DNA of 64,000 nt from Watersipora subatra (Eukaryota; Bryozoa; Gymnolaemata; Cheilostomatida; Watersiporidae): contig NC_088711.1 in NCBI RefSeq assembly GCF_963576615.1, forward strand, positions 40,234,621 through 40,298,620. The letters are read 5' to 3'. Of the stretch, positions 1 to 20,000 are shown piece after piece (the first letter of the stretch is position 1; each line of letters begins with the position of its first letter). Both the position numbers and the translations under genes were made by a program. The notes below the pieces were generated by a model. That model was given only the letters and a program-made list of their open reading frames with translations, made no database searches and had not been told where the DNA came from.

Positions 1-650
1 AGTTTTTAGACTATCATACTTCTTTTGTTGTTCAAGTGCTGCCTAGCATCGGGGAGATGAATAGTCTTCGCGTATTATTATTTATCAGCAATAAATAAGT
101 TTCAAGATAATGATAATAATACTGACATTACCAAACTGTGTGTAGTTTTTATGTTTTGGTTTGGTGCTGTTTGCGATCAACTATCGCAGTCGCAGCCAAA
201 AATATGCAAGATGAACTAGTCATGAATATTGCTGAGAAGATAAATACTCTTCATTTGATTCTTCTTTTTTGTTCGTTCATTCGATTGGTACTGTTTTTAC
301 GTAAAAGTTATTTATCGAAGAATGGTAGTCCTCTTACATTTGGTTCTCATGTTTATTTGATATTAAATAAAGTTAATTTTGCATTAACGTGATGGTATTA
401 GTAGTAGTAGTGTTTGCATGTATAGAACAGCGATGGAAACACGGCTCGGTATGGAATTAACGACAAAAACTCTCTACATCTCATGTTAGGATCTGTTTCT
501 TCACTGTTATGAATGACTATGAGACTATGGCAATAGTATTATTTTATAAGGTTGCTTGGAGTGAATATTTGTTGTGAAATTTTTAATCAAACATACTTCC
601 TGTTAATGAGAAATATTATGAACTAGTATAGACCCATTTTATTTTAACAG
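1..650. other. No gene supported; probable intron upstream of the PHD-finger gene
   Basis: AT-rich sequence with no recognisable coding exon or repeat. The first PHD-gene exon seen in this window starts with a splice acceptor ending at 650, so at least part of this stretch should be its intron. The first coding exon is either hidden here as a short exon I cannot recognise or lies left of the window. An 84-residue open frame near 138-392 has no family resemblance and looks like chance. Confidence 0.5.
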
Positions 651-2085
651 GTGTTCAGCCCAACCTTCACAGCTCTGCGTTAAAGCGTTCATCACCAAGC
701 ATATTTGGACAACCCAAAGTGAGTAAGCTAGTGAACACTTTTCATCAAATGCTTTCATATCAAATTGGTTTGTATGATTTTTACTACGTTCATCTTTTCA
801 AATAGATTAAAGTCTCACGAAAGAGGAGTGGACGTACTAAACAGGATTTCTTGGACTTTTGCAAAACTGTCTTAGCATACGCGAACTACCACCCTGAAGA
901 ATCAGACAAGGTATGTACAGATCAACATCGGTTTTGTCTATCAAAAAATGCATTTAGTTATTGAATCATCCTTCAATCTTTTGTCCGCTAATAATTTTGA
1001 TTTGATTCAGTCGGATGGTGAAGTCGACTACAATGCCAACAATCGGGCAAGTCCAATTGATGACAGTCTTGGAAGCAACAGCGACTCAGGAGCTTCCCAT
1101 AGCAACCACGCATATAGCGGCTCTTCTACTGCGACGGCTATCAGCTCACCAAGTCTTTGCTCCTCAGAAGGTTAGTTCACTCTTAATTCTTGGATCTGTC
1201 ACTAAAGCCAAACATTTGCTTTTCAGTTTTATTGTGAATGTTTTGTTGTTATGTATTTGTTAAAATGTCAATGTGAGTCTATATCAGTGGTTCCCAACTT
1301 TTTTCATTCAGTTCCCCTTTATCCCTTTTCATAAATTTGATTCCCCACGTGTGTTTAACTCACATGACTAAAAACAACCGATACAAATATAATCCCATTT
1401 TAATGTACATATCTAAACATATAACAACGTATTATTAATTTTTATACAGCTCGCATACAATGCACAACAATTCATGACCTTCGGCATGGTGGTGAATTGG
1501 TTTATGAGTAGGTTAACTTACTATTCAATCAAAATCTGGATAGATGTTTTCACATATATCTGAGTTCTGACTAGTAGCTCATTATTAACAACTAATGTTA
1601 TAGAGAAAACCAAAATGTTAAATGATGAAACCCAAACTCACGCGGCACTGCAGGACATAAATTGAAAATTTAACAAATCAGACACTTCTCTGTTCCCCTG
1701 TTGTATATTCAAAATTACCCCCTATGGGGGAATTTCTCCCTGGTTGGGAACCCCTGGTCTATATTAAGATAAGGGCTGAAAGTTAGACAATATTCACTTG
1801 GTTACGTTTACAAAGATGTTGGTTCAGCTATCATCTATGCAATTATCGCCTAATTTTTGTTTTATAGAAGATGAGCCTATCACTTGCTTCTGTAACAAAC
1901 CGTTCGCAAATCGACCTATGATCGAATGCGGCACCTGTCAAACCTGGATACACTTATCCTGCGCTAAGATCCGACGCACCCACATCCCTGAAGTCTACAT
2001 CTGCAATAATTGTCGGAATTCGACTAAGCGCTCAAGCAAGGTCGGCAGACAGCAAATGGACAAAACAAGTTTCACTGATGTGTAA
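651..2085 (+). CDS. PHF13: PHF13/PHF23-type PHD-finger protein, 3' exons (5' end not seen)
   Basis: Chromatin reader of the PHF13/PHF23 family, whose single PHD finger binds methylated lysine 4 of histone H3 in the nucleus (family knowledge). Four exons join in phase: 651-718, 806-910, 1011-1170 and 1868-2085, each bounded by AG and GT, with stop TAA at 2083-2085. The second exon encodes the family's N-terminal conserved block ([19 protein letters not shown], like the vertebrate TVEDFNKFC-FVLAYA segment). The third is serine-rich and acidic linker. The last holds a C4HC3 PHD finger: CFC, ECGTC, WIHLSC and ICNNC carry the seven cysteines and one histidine, next to the family signature [12 protein letters not shown] short basic tail follows. 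About 183 codons are visible; vertebrate members are 300-400 residues, so the linker is short here. I cannot tell PHF13 from PHF23, since invertebrates probably have one ancestral gene. The start codon is not located. Confidence 0.88.
1285..1756. mobile_element. Non-autonomous hAT-type element (472 bp) in PHD-gene intron
   Basis: It starts CAGTGGTTCCCAACTT and ends in the inverted copy GGTTGGGAACCCCTG. It is flanked on both sides by the perfect 8-bp duplication GTCTATAT (1277-1284 and 1757-1764). An 8-bp duplication and CAG-type termini with the CAGTGGTTCCCAAC motif are typical of hAT transposons. No transposase frame is present, so it would have moved with an enzyme supplied elsewhere. It lies in the intron before the PHD exon and does not touch the splice sites. 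Confidence 0.9.
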
Positions 2086-3769
2086 CCTAGATTGGCCGTA
2101 GTGGTTCCGAGTATAGCTCGCCCATAACTATGCAACGGACTTAATTTTTCTTACACATCAAAATGCTATCAAAACCTGTACAGAAATGTTTTTATTTTGC
2201 TTTGCCAGTATCACAGATCGATTTGAGGTATTTGTAGGTTAATATTTTATTGGATAAGTGGTTACAGTAGTTGTACTCCTCGTCTAGTATTTTAGTTATG
2301 TATATATGGGTGTTACTGTTATGCATATAGTCTATGTATGGCTACCTGTTAAATAAGTTTACTTGTATCCAGTTTAATCCGTTTCTTGCGCAACACAACT
2401 TTATGATATTATGTTTTAAGAATTTTTGAGCCAGCTCTCTTCCCTTAATGTTAGGAACCAAGACTGGGCCACCTGCAAACACTTGCCTAACACCTCTACT
2501 CAATGCTTTAGCATTCCTCTCCGACAGACACAAACAGATTTCTATGACTTTAATTTTCTACCTGATGTACTTTGTGATCTGGTAGCTTTTCATCAAATCT
2601 TAACCCGGCTCTTTAGCAAACGAGTGACAGATACTGAATTTCAAATGTGTGAAAGGTTTTGAGCAATGCAAGGCAATCACACCATATAGCAACTATCCTG
2701 TCTGTACATACAAATTCTACTATACGGATGCCCACCTGTTCATAACGCGAATCCTATTATAAGAAATATATTATACATGTATACCTAAATTTATTATTTG
2801 TAAGGTTTCTGTGCACTTTGTCAACCAACACTTCGCTTTGGTGTTACACTAAGCACCTTTCGTTGCAGTTTGGATGCTATTTAAAAATTACACATTCAGA
2901 GCCATCAGAATCTGTAAGACCACCTCACATTTTACGAGACATTTGCTGGTAGTGATGATTTGCCTTAATTTTGCTAGAAACCACCATAAACCATGTACCA
3001 TTAGATGCAGAATTTTTTAACGATTAATATGGTATATGTTTCAAATAATCGGCAATTGACAATTAATTCTTTCATTGAAAGCGTGTATGCAACTGACCGT
3101 GACAATAATCAACAGATAGCTTTCAACTAATTAATTTTGTGATACTATTTTTATCCTTTCTGCCATAAAATGAGAGTAAAAAGCTTTTGCTTCGTTTTGC
3201 TCAAACAAGACAAAATTTTCGCATCTAATGATGTGCGATATGTGGTAAGTAAATAGATGAACATGGCTCCAGTAAGGGTGCCAAGATGAACAAAGGTGTC
3301 ACTTATTGGGTGGTCTCATCATTTCTGACAGCACTGTAGGCATTCGTCAATAAAGCTTTACGACACGATTATATGTAGGGTCACACTATATATACACAAG
3401 GACTGTTGAATCACATGTAGGCTAAAATTCAAAATCATTGATTCAAAGTTTTCAAATTTACCTGATCCACTTCCACTCCCAGCAAAACATTTTGAAGCGT
3501 CTGGGCTATGATTTACATTCATTGCGCGATGTACTGGATGGTTTCTATTTTTATCTGTAAGCTCAAACAATTGCAAATCTATCAAAGTGTGATTGGAAAT
3601 ATTCTAGTTATTTCTGATGATAAAAAGAAAATATTTGCCAAAAGATATACACAAGGTCACTCACCATGTCAAATATGTTTACACGGACAGCTCGTACTGA
3701 ATACCGTTCCCTCGGATTCCTTAATATAAAATTTGAAAGACAATATCAAGAAAACAAATTTGAGAATGG
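2086..3769. other. 3' UTR of the PHD gene and convergent intergenic region
   Basis: No coding exon is recognisable. Part should be the 3' UTR of the PHD gene on the plus strand. The downstream end of METTL1 on the minus strand faces it, so the two genes converge here. Short open frames on both strands (for example 3358-3585 minus) show no family features. Confidence 0.5.
3349..3354 (+). terminator. Candidate polyadenylation signal AATAAA
   Basis: AATAAA on the plus strand about 1.26 kb after the PHD-gene stop. It could end that transcript with a long 3' UTR. The assignment is inferred from position only, and earlier non-canonical signals are possible. Confidence 0.3.
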
Positions 3770-11169
<7,400 letters not shown>

Positions 11170-11864
11170 TTTCACTGAAAAAACACATTGCACGCTTATC
11201 AAGCGTCTGTAACAGCTGTGATAGCCGTGTTTCGAAACTTACTACTTGTAATTAGTTTAATAACTCGACACTACAATTTATATAATAGTAGTACACTGGA
11301 GTGCTGTGAGAGATCGTCAAACGTATTAACTATATAGAGACCATTATTGTTGTATGCTCGTTATTAGTGTCGGTTACCACCAGGAAAGTGGTGAGTTAGA
11401 TTCCTGTATAATCCAATACTTTTTCCTAACCTTCAGCTGCAGCTTGGGACAGACAGACATTGGTCTAATAATAATAAAGATTATATTCAACATTAGAACA
11501 TTCAACTAATGTTTGGTTGACATAAAAATTAATATTCGATGAAAATGGGTGAGCTTGAAATTCTCGAAATTTACGAAAAAACAGACAGAAGTGTGATGTC
11601 TGAAAAAGACTGAAGGAGCATTAAATTGAGATCTTGAATTTATCTTGTAAGATAGCATGGTATGGCATGGCTCCTTGCGATGAGCCAGGGAAACACATTG
11701 TCAAAGATCCACCCAAACCTAACTACTGGGCTAGTAAGAGCAGATGTAGCGTATAAACCAACAGCTCCTGCCATTAAGTACTTAAAAAGAAAGAATTGAA
11801 GCAAATGTTACATAATTAGATACATAGTAGAGTTAAACAGCCAGTCATCTTTCATAACCTGTCC

Positions 11865-12495
11865 AAACAAGTAGTTACTAGATCCTTCAGTGCTCAGTGG
11901 AAAGCTTCTAACAACTGCTGATGTCACGCTGATCTACGAAATTTGCAAAACTACCAGTCCATATTCCGAACAAGTACATTATGTAAAATGGTGGAAAACA
12001 TAGTGCTGCATCATCTAAAAAACCACTCTCTATTTAATCTCGTACAATGTGGTTTCAAGCATGGATTATCCTGTGTAAGTTACATGTAACTCTGCCCCAC
12101 TCAACATGACTGTGTTCATGCTTATGAACACTCATTCCTCACGCACACAGCTATATGGCATTTGACTTAAGTCTTACTAAATCCTTTTGCCAAAATACTT
12201 CAGAACTGCTATTACAAAAAATATGAAAAATTGACAAGATAGATTTTAGTGTAGTATATTGGATTCAGGACTCCTTAACAAACCCGACCCGGGTTGTGGC
12301 AAATTACAGAGCTTCGACCTATCAGTAACCTCTGAAGTTCCACGAAAGCCTATGCTGAACCCTATATTATTTGTAATATATATTAATAATCTACCGTGCT
12401 CGCTGGGCAGCAATTTTTGTCTACATGAAGATTATACTCCGCTTTATTCTAAATTTAACAGTAAGACAGATGAGTGGTGCACCCTAGGTTAAATC
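11865..12495 (+). pseudogene. Decayed non-LTR retrotransposon reverse transcriptase (plus strand)
   Basis: Broken remains of a LINE reverse transcriptase. Around 11930-12080 one frame reads NYQSIFRTSTLCKMVENI, then HHLKNHSLFN and QCGFKHGLSC. This matches the N-terminal fingers of Jockey/CR1-type enzymes (NYRPVSLTS..K..E..., QHGFR.G.SC). About 300 bp on, a second frame reads NPILFVIYINNLP and then HEDYTPLYS where an active enzyme would have the catalytic F/YADD box. Frameshifts and stops separate the blocks and the catalytic aspartates are not preserved, so this copy is dead. It lies in the opposite orientation to the two LINE remnants downstream. Confidence 0.8.
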
Positions 12496-12593
12496 TTTCT
12501 TTGACACATAGAACCAACAAAGTATTTGAGTGTACTGATGAGGTAAAATCTAAAATTTGAGAGCTGTATCACAAAGACTAGCAAGGCAAACTG

Positions 12594-13661
12594 GGTCTAG
12601 GTCTAGGTCTAGGTGTTTTAAGAACCCGTAAATCCCGAAATCGGGCAAAAGAAGGCCGTTGAGAACTTTATTTAAAAATAGTCAATAAAACATAAAATTA
12701 TGGTAAGCCGCGCAAGTTGCGCGATGTTCTAGGTAAAAAACTATTCATATAAAACCCGGTGTTTGCACATACAGCTGAAGGAGCACCCCCCGTAACCAGT
12801 CTTGTTTCATGACTGTGAAGAACATTTTGTATTTGGTTAAAACTTTCGATAAGAGATTCATGGCAGTCGTCAGATAAAATCTTTAGCATGAGAGACATTC
12901 TTGCATGTTTGCGTCTTAGTTCTAAAAGTTCTAGATCTATAAAAATTCTTGCCTCTGTAACACTCTGCCTACCTTTCAAACCAGATATAAACCTAACCGC
13001 CTTTCTTTGAACTGCTTCCAATGATGCTACCTGTCGCATCAAATGAGGGTCCCATACTTCACTCGCATATTCCAATATTGGTCTACACAGAGTGAGATAT
13101 GCAACCCTTCTAACCCTCATCGGCGCATTAAACAAAACATGCTTCATCATTCCCAATCGCTGACTTGCCTTAGATATGATTGAGTCTATATGTAAATCCC
13201 AATTAAAATCATTTGATATAAAAACTCCGAGGTATTTAAAACTGTCTACTACAGATAAAGGTCTGCCACTTAGGTAATACACCACATCTGGGTTTCCGCT
13301 ACTCTGCCTTGCAAAACGAACGATTTGGCATTTATCAGTGTTAAAATTCATTTTCCAGTTATAGGCCCACTGGTCTAATATGTTTAAATCCTCCTGGAAA
13401 TTCACTGAATCCTGAAGGGTGTTTACCTGAGAAAAAAGTAAAGCGTCGTCTGCAAAAAGCTTGATAGTAGAAAAATTTAGATTATCGGAGATATCATTTA
13501 TGTACACCAAAAATAGGGTGGGCCCGAGGACAGACCCTTGTGGAACGCCCGATGAAACCAGCAGGTCAGAAGATGCAGCACCCTCTATCACTACTCTTTG
13601 GAGTCTGTTTGACAGAAAGTCCCTAATCCAATTTACCATGTACGGGTTTATGTTTGATTTT
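12594..13661 (-). pseudogene. 5'-truncated non-LTR retrotransposon (LINE) with long intact RT 3' portion
   Basis: A 322-codon open frame (12698-13666, minus) begins inside the reverse transcriptase domain and continues to the natural C-terminus. It shows VNWIRDFLSNR, SGVPQGSVLGP (residues 39-49), VYINDI, the catalytic FADD at 71-74, then KYLGV and AYLTLCRPILEYA. It ends NSFLPRTSRNLRGLP. The order is that of Jockey/CR1-like LINEs. The N-terminal half of RT and the endonuclease are missing, as is usual for 5'-truncated copies. The 3' tail ends in a short CTAGAC-type hexamer array (12594-12615) in place of poly(A). With no stop in about 970 bp it looks the youngest of the three LINE copies. Confidence 0.88.
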
Positions 13662-13680
13662 ATCAAACATAAACCCGTAC
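13640..13680. repeat. Perfect 19-bp hairpin at the LINE 5' junction
   Basis: The arms at 13640-13658 and 13662-13680 are exact inverted copies with a 3-base loop (TTT). The inner arm belongs to the LINE reading frame. The outer arm is its inverted duplicate and marks where LINE similarity stops. Such a short inverted duplication at a truncated 5' end suggests template switching during insertion. Confidence 0.85.
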
Positions 13681-14015
13681 GGGGTGTTTGAAAGCATTAA
13701 ATATACAGAACTATGGTGACCCGCAAAGTTTAAAGTCCTGGCATATATAAATCCCTGCACCACAATACGTGAGTTCGCAGACTGCTTATGGGTTCCTACA
13801 GATAAATTCATTGTGGAAGAAAATTGCCTTATAAATAACATAAAAGGGATATGTAGCATAATGTATGCTCTCACAAAACTAGAATTTAGTAAACAAACAC
13901 AAAATCTCCTTATTGGTAAAAATTTTTGGAAACGCAGACAACATTTTCCATATTTCTCCGATAAAATTGCGAACCAACAAAACTCAACTAAAGTGACTAT
14001 TATTACGTACTATCT

Positions 14016-14100
14016 GTTTACGTTTCCTCTATTTTTTATCACAATTCCCTGCTCAAATCCATAGAGTGACCAGAGAATTGGCTCACACAATACAAGATAG
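14016..14100. repeat. Dispersed repeat copy (TTCCTCTATTTTT family)
   Basis: The phrase GTTTACGTTTCCTCTATTTT, then CCTGCTCAAATCCATAGAG and AGAATTGGCTCACACA, recurs in diverged form at about 17435-17505 and 28156-28245. The family is unidentified; no terminal inverted repeats or tRNA-like boxes are seen. Confidence 0.55.
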
Positions 14101-14959
14101 GTAGCATGTTAACACTCAGTCCTAAACATATGGAAGCGCTTGAGCTGACTAAAGCCCTCTCACGTGTGCACCTGAGGCATTCTTCTCATAAGAAAGTTCT
14201 ATTGTCTTTGAGGTAAGGATTGAGGCTAAACGTGTTACCACATATATAACAGTATCAGAGCGTAGTGCAAGAGTTTTGATTTCAGATAAAAATATAGTTT
14301 ACTTCTCTCGATTCCCCTTACCCTCCCCATCTCTCGTGCCTCTCCTTTACCGTCCTTCACACTCCCATCCTCCCCTTTTTCCTCTCCCAGAGATGCCACC
14401 GATTTCACCCACCTATCCGAGGTATGCGAAAGTAATATTTAAGGTAAAAAATAAGCCTTTAAAATACATAGAAAAGGTTGTCTAACCCGATACAAATAAG
14501 AATTGTATTTCGGGTTGAACAGCCAAAAATGTAAAAACGACTCGGACACAACCATAAGCAAATATCCTAGTAAGCAAGCAATGAACGGAAACCGTTTACT
14601 CTCTGTTGTACGAGGTCGCGAAGTGTAAAAGTGTACTCGCTTTCATCGTTTATTGTCGCCAATCAAAGTTGAGGGTTTGCCAATTTAGCCAATCACGGCC
14701 GTTTCGTTATACCAACGCACTTTACCGCATAAAAATGAACCTTGCTAGGCTCGCCGCTAGTTTTAGCGAAGAACAATCTCAATAAATTATTTGTTTGACC
14801 TTATTCCTTTTTATCTTGCCACACGAAAGTGTCGAGAAGTTTTCTAACAGCGTGATTTGTTGCTTTATATGGTGACCCATGTTGAATTTTTCAATCTTTC
14901 ATTTAGAAAACAAAAAACATACACAATTTTGGAGGAGAAATACATACTTACTCGATACT

Positions 14960-17000
14960 TACTCGATAGTAATAGTGACTTGTAATTGTAATTAGCCCCA
15001 GGGGCCTTGAGAAAGTGCCTCAGAAGTAAAAATTTGGTTAATACTCTGGTTCACCTAGATTCCAGCATTAGGCTGAGTTATGTTTCAGTCTGAGATTTAA
15101 GTCTTAAGTCTCTAACGGTTTTGGGTAAGAAACTGTTATGAAAGAGGCGAGTCACGGCATATATTGATGTTGGTTCACCCCCATACCTGCCAACCCTGGA
15201 GTGGGGAAAGGAGTGAGAGTCTATTTTGGGGGCAATAAAAACGCGAGGATTTGATAAATGGGGTAAATTTTCATAGAGTATAAAAACACCACAGCGAAAG
15301 ATAATATAACTCCATATGAAAACTACATGTCATGGAGGTTATTGATAGATGAGAATGCCACAAATATGTTTATACATAGTTGTTTATTAGTAAGAATATG
15401 ATTACTACTAGAAGATTGGGGCAAAAAACAGGTTTGCTTGGGTAAAAGGGGCAATTGCGTGACACGGGTGTGAGATGCGTGAGGTATGGGGCAATTGCGT
15501 GAGTCTCACGCCCAATGCGTGAGAGTTGGCAGGTATGTTCACCCCGGGCAGCAGCATGTGTGGTTATGGCAGTACCCTTTCTGTCAGTAGTAAGCTCATC
15601 ATAAGCAGAAGCTAGCACATTATGCTTACTTTCATGTGATAGAATCTTCATCAGTAAAGCTTCTTTATGATTTCTTCTTTTGGATTCAAGCGATTGTAAA
15701 CCTAGCTTTTCACGGGTGTTGCTGACACTATCTCTACCTTTAAGATTGGCTATGAATCGTGTTGCTCGGTTTTGAATCATTGCCAAGTTATGTACTGTCT
15801 GTCACTCGGGTCCCATACTGTACAAGCATATTCCAGGACGACACAAGGCTGTATAAGCAAGTTGTTTAGACTGTGATGGTGCATCGTATAGGGTGTGTTT
15901 GATGCATCCAAGAACCTTGGAAGCTTTGTTGGTTTTCTCAGTAATGTGTGCATCAAAGCGTAGGTTAGACTGTAATGTGACACCAAGATATTTTACAGTA
16001 TCAACACATGTAAGAGTTCTATCACGCAGTAAATATTGTGGCTGTTGTTGCTCCAAGTTTCCAAATACTATCAGTTCACACTTGGCTGAGTTAAAAGGCA
16101 TTTTCCATTTAGTTGACTAATCATAGACTGCATCAATATCAGGCTGAAAATTTCTTTGGTCTTCTGCAGAATTTACTTCTGAGTAAAGCAGTGTATTATC
16201 CGCGTACAGACTAACTCTGCATTTCACAGCTGCATGCAGGTTGTTGATATAGATAAGAAACAGTGTGGGTCCAGGACAAAGCCCTGCGGGACTCCTGAGG
16301 TTACTGGGAGCTGAGAAGATGATGTTCATCGAAGCACTACAGCTTGGTTGCGGTTTGTTAGAAAATCTTGAACCCAATTTGCCATTTGGGGATTAAGTCC
16401 TTCGATTTGTCGTATTTTAAACATAAGCAGTCGGTGTGACACCTTATCAAACGCCTTTTTGAAATCAAGGGCAACAGCATGGGTACAGGACCGAGTCTCA
16501 GCGATCTTAACTAAATCATGATGAGTAGAGCAGAGCCGTGTCAAACCTGAGCGGAAACCATGCTGGCGATTGTGCAGTACTTTGTCAAGAGCAACGTTTA
16601 GATAGTGGAGACAAGATGCTCTAGCGTTTTACAAGGAATGCTAGTGAGCGAGATTGGTCTATAATTTAATGGTTTATCAGTTGGGCCTTTCTTGTGAATT
16701 GGGGTGACATGAGCAGACTTCCACCAATTGGGCAGCTTGCCACTATCAATAGAGACCTGGAATATGTGTGATAGACACTGCAGTAATGTCTGGGGCTATT
16801 AGCATCTCACACTTTCTTCTATTATCTGGTCCAGGAGATTTATTATTTTTCAAGTTTTTGATGAGTGTTCTTACTCCTTTCGCTGTAACTTCCGTAGTTT
16901 TTTGTGGTACATCTATCAAGGGGAGATCTGAAATCAGCTCGTTTTGGCAAAAAGTTTTGAACATTTCTCCTTTGATGACCTAGTATTCGCAAGAAAAAGT
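14960..17000 (-). pseudogene. Decayed non-LTR retrotransposon (LINE) reverse transcriptase, interrupted by a MITE
   Basis: Reading leftwards on the minus strand, RT blocks appear in correct order but in shifting frames: NLKNNKSPGPD (near 16830), ALDFKKAFDKVSH (near 16470), PGPTLFLIYINNL and YADNTLLYS (near 16210), KYLGVTLQSNLRFDAHI (near 15980), LEYACTVWDPSD, then a C-terminal region (15420-15786). The last part, FHNSFLPKTVRDLRL, resumes left of an inserted MITE (15182-15537) and ends about 15080. YADD has become YADN, and there are several frameshifts, so the copy is inactive. The 3' tail near 14960-15000 is an ATTACA-rich simple sequence. Domain order fits Jockey/CR1-type LINEs; endonuclease sequence right of 17000 is not clearly recognisable. 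Confidence 0.85.
15182..15537. mobile_element. hAT-like MITE (356 bp) inside the LINE reading frame
   Basis: The termini are CATACCTGCCAACC at the left and GTTGGCAGGTATG at the right, an inverted pair. They are flanked by a perfect 8-bp duplication TTCACCCC (15174-15181 and 15538-15545). Removing it rejoins the LINE C-terminal coding frame. The GCGTGAG-rich subterminal sequence matches the nested pair at 29929-30322, so they are one family. Confidence 0.92.
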
Positions 17001-20000
17001 TTTAGACTCTGGTTGAATGTCTGTTGTCCGTCTTCAGATTTGTTGCTGGTCAATTACAGATTGCTCAGACTCAGGCGAAAATACATGAAAATAAACATCT
17101 TGTAACTAACCAATGAGAATGTCATTTTGGGCTAAGCAAGCATGAGTAGTCAGTGTTCTGAACTCCTCACGGACTTACATAAATTTATCTTTTACGGGAC
17201 CGTGTATAACAGTATCAATAGCTAAGGTTACATTTCAATTATTTTTGTAAACTTTGCACGCAATTCATCCCATCGCTGTTGTATTAGTCAGATGATGGCC
17301 AACATTTTGTTGAATAAAACGGAAGGAGTAAATGTTCACTACCGACTTAGCTTGGCAGATAAGTTAGAGACCATTCAAAGGGTGTCTGTGAATGGTCGCT
17401 AGCCATTCAAAGACCTCCTTTGAATGGAACCTTTGTATACGCTTCCTCTAGTTTTCAACTACTCGACTTCCTGCTAAAATCCATAGAGGACCTGGGTCAA
17501 GTGGATGTTTAGACTAGGTCTCATGGATAGCGTTAGGAATCGTTTGGGAAAATATATCTTCCAGAAATGGAGAGAGAGAAGGGACGAGTTAGACTTACAG
17601 TTTATAAGGAGACTAGAATTTGGTCTATATGCGTTAATCATCTCCAAATATATATTATATAACCCCTCTCACCAGACCAGTCATGGCATATTAAACCCAC
17701 ATTTTCAATTAGATCAATACAATTACACATTTTTAATAGAATGGCATCAGACATTGTATGTCCAGAGATTCCTATTACTCTTAACATATAAGACAATTTT
17801 AGCTACTTATTTTGAACATTTTTAATTTTATGTCTATGTAATTAATGTTCCTTTTATTTTTTTTGTCTGAGCAAACACCCCGAGTCGTCCCATGGACAAC
17901 TGTTAGCAACATTCGCTATGCAAATTGTGGTCACGCAGTATCGTATTTGTCATACACATTAAGTTCCATGTTTTAAACAATAACATTACAACCATAGTTT
18001 CTATCAAATTACTTCTTTATTCAGTGTCTTTGTCCACATTCGGTGGGAAACTCAAAAGCCATGTAGGCTAACTAAAGGTGTAGCATATTAACATAGCTGT
18101 TTTAACAATGGTTTGTATTAATTATGGCAAAGCATGAACTGCAATGTGACATTGTCCTACTGTGATCTTGGAGAGAGGGCCGCTGTTCACTGTGTTTGAT
18201 GGACCAACTATAGTCTGGAAGTCCCCTCATGTACGCGCTGCCTGTAGAAGTAATACATACACAATTTCAATTACCATTTGTTTATTACATTAACTGATAT
18301 TACAGAAGTTACTAATCAATAGACACAAATATCTTGGTAAACAACACTAGATAAGCACAGATGTGACTGAGTACTAAAATTCCACCTTATTCTTCAGATG
18401 CACATGTTTGCTTCTTCTACAGTGTAAGGGTATTTATTCTGATTAGCTCTTGCTCTGGAAGGATTTAGATCCGTAAATATTTCAGAAAAAAGTTAAAATA
18501 TTAACATGTTGCACAATGACGTGTGTTGTAATTTATAAAACAATAATAAACTATATCTGCAAAATTTTGAACTACACTGTTTTATAAGCATCTACACAAA
18601 TGTTTAATAATTATTATTTTTAACCAATTAAAATTTAGCTCGAAACTGATTGAGAACTTAAATTTACCTTGTTTTCTCCATCTGTCTTTTTCTCCTCTCC
18701 AGTGGTTGTACAATTTGCCCAGGTTGATGGCCTTATTTTTGCTCCACACCTTCAAAAACTCGCTTTCTACTTCTCTACAGAGTAGACCTTTCTCCCTTAA
18801 AAAAGAACAAATTTCATCAAGCTTCACCGGTTTGTCTTCCAGTTGCACATGCTCCATGCGCATACTTTAATAGCCATTCTATCTTAAACGAACCACATTT
18901 CTTCTTTACTTGGTGACTGCATGCGCCCGTTCGTTTTGCCATCAATATGATGGGTAAAGAATACCTTGCCTTAGGTTGCGTAGCCTCCATAGCGAACACG
19001 CCTCGGTGCTTACAGTAACAGGCGGCCAAGAATACACAGGAACAGCGGCCAGTAAAAAAATTGGAAGTGTAATGATCTAACAAAATGGAACATCTATTAA
19101 ATAAATATTCCAAGGATTTATAATATTCACAGTTGGTGTGAAACTACATTATAAAACAAAATGTGAGAGCTAAATCATACCTAAGCTAATAGGTTATAAA
19201 CATCAATAAAATGGAAACAGATAACCGTAAAACCTGTATTTGATTACCATGGCAATATATTTTTCAATCCTTCCCATCGGGTAGGTGTTATTACAGGTTT
19301 TGTTTATATAAGGGTGGCATTGTATTTTTTAAATAGCTCGTCAGACTTTTGGGAAGATAAGTTTACTCCTTTCAGAGGCAAAGCAAATGTCACCTATAAT
19401 TTGCGCTCTCCTAAAGTTGAGCAACAAAACCTTTTTGGATGCGATAAATCTGCTACAACTTACCTCCAACTTGTAAATGTCTAAATTAATATGCATTAGG
19501 AAGCTGAGTAATATCACTATCAGTTGATATCTATTGCTTGCTCTTTTTTTAAATTGAAGGCATACTTTGATTTTACAACTACATTTAGCAATGTTGCATA
19601 AAAGCTCATTGCACCCATTGATATGTTTGCAGTCAAAACTGGCTTTTTATGTGCAATACATGAGGCATTATGAGTGTCGATCCATCGTAAGCCAAGTTTA
19701 GATAATTGCAATGATGCTATCAAATAATGAGCTATAAATCTTCAAATTTAAGATATATAAAAATAATAATCTATCAAATGCTACAAATATATATTCAAAA
19801 ACAAATGACATAAACAATTTTAATAATACATGCTCAATACATGCTAATACATGCTACTTTTTGAAACAAAAGTATTTGCATCATTTGCTCAGCCAGTTTC
19901 GTTTTTAATCATTTCTTTGGTTTGAACCCGTTTCGCCTTCATCTGACTGTTCAATACCTTTCACAGTGTCTTCTGATTTCAACTCTACTGCACTGATGAA

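Noticed and set aside
14529-14885. Possible solo LTR followed by TGGTGACCC (primer-binding-site-like)
   Set aside because: A TATA-like box, AATAAA and a TATGGTGACCC word occur in LTR-like order, but no TG...CA borders with a short target duplication could be fixed and no partner LTR is in the window.
17505-17825. 106-codon plus-strand frame
   Set aside because: No known motif, AT-rich composition like its surroundings, and it follows a dispersed repeat; not supported as a gene.
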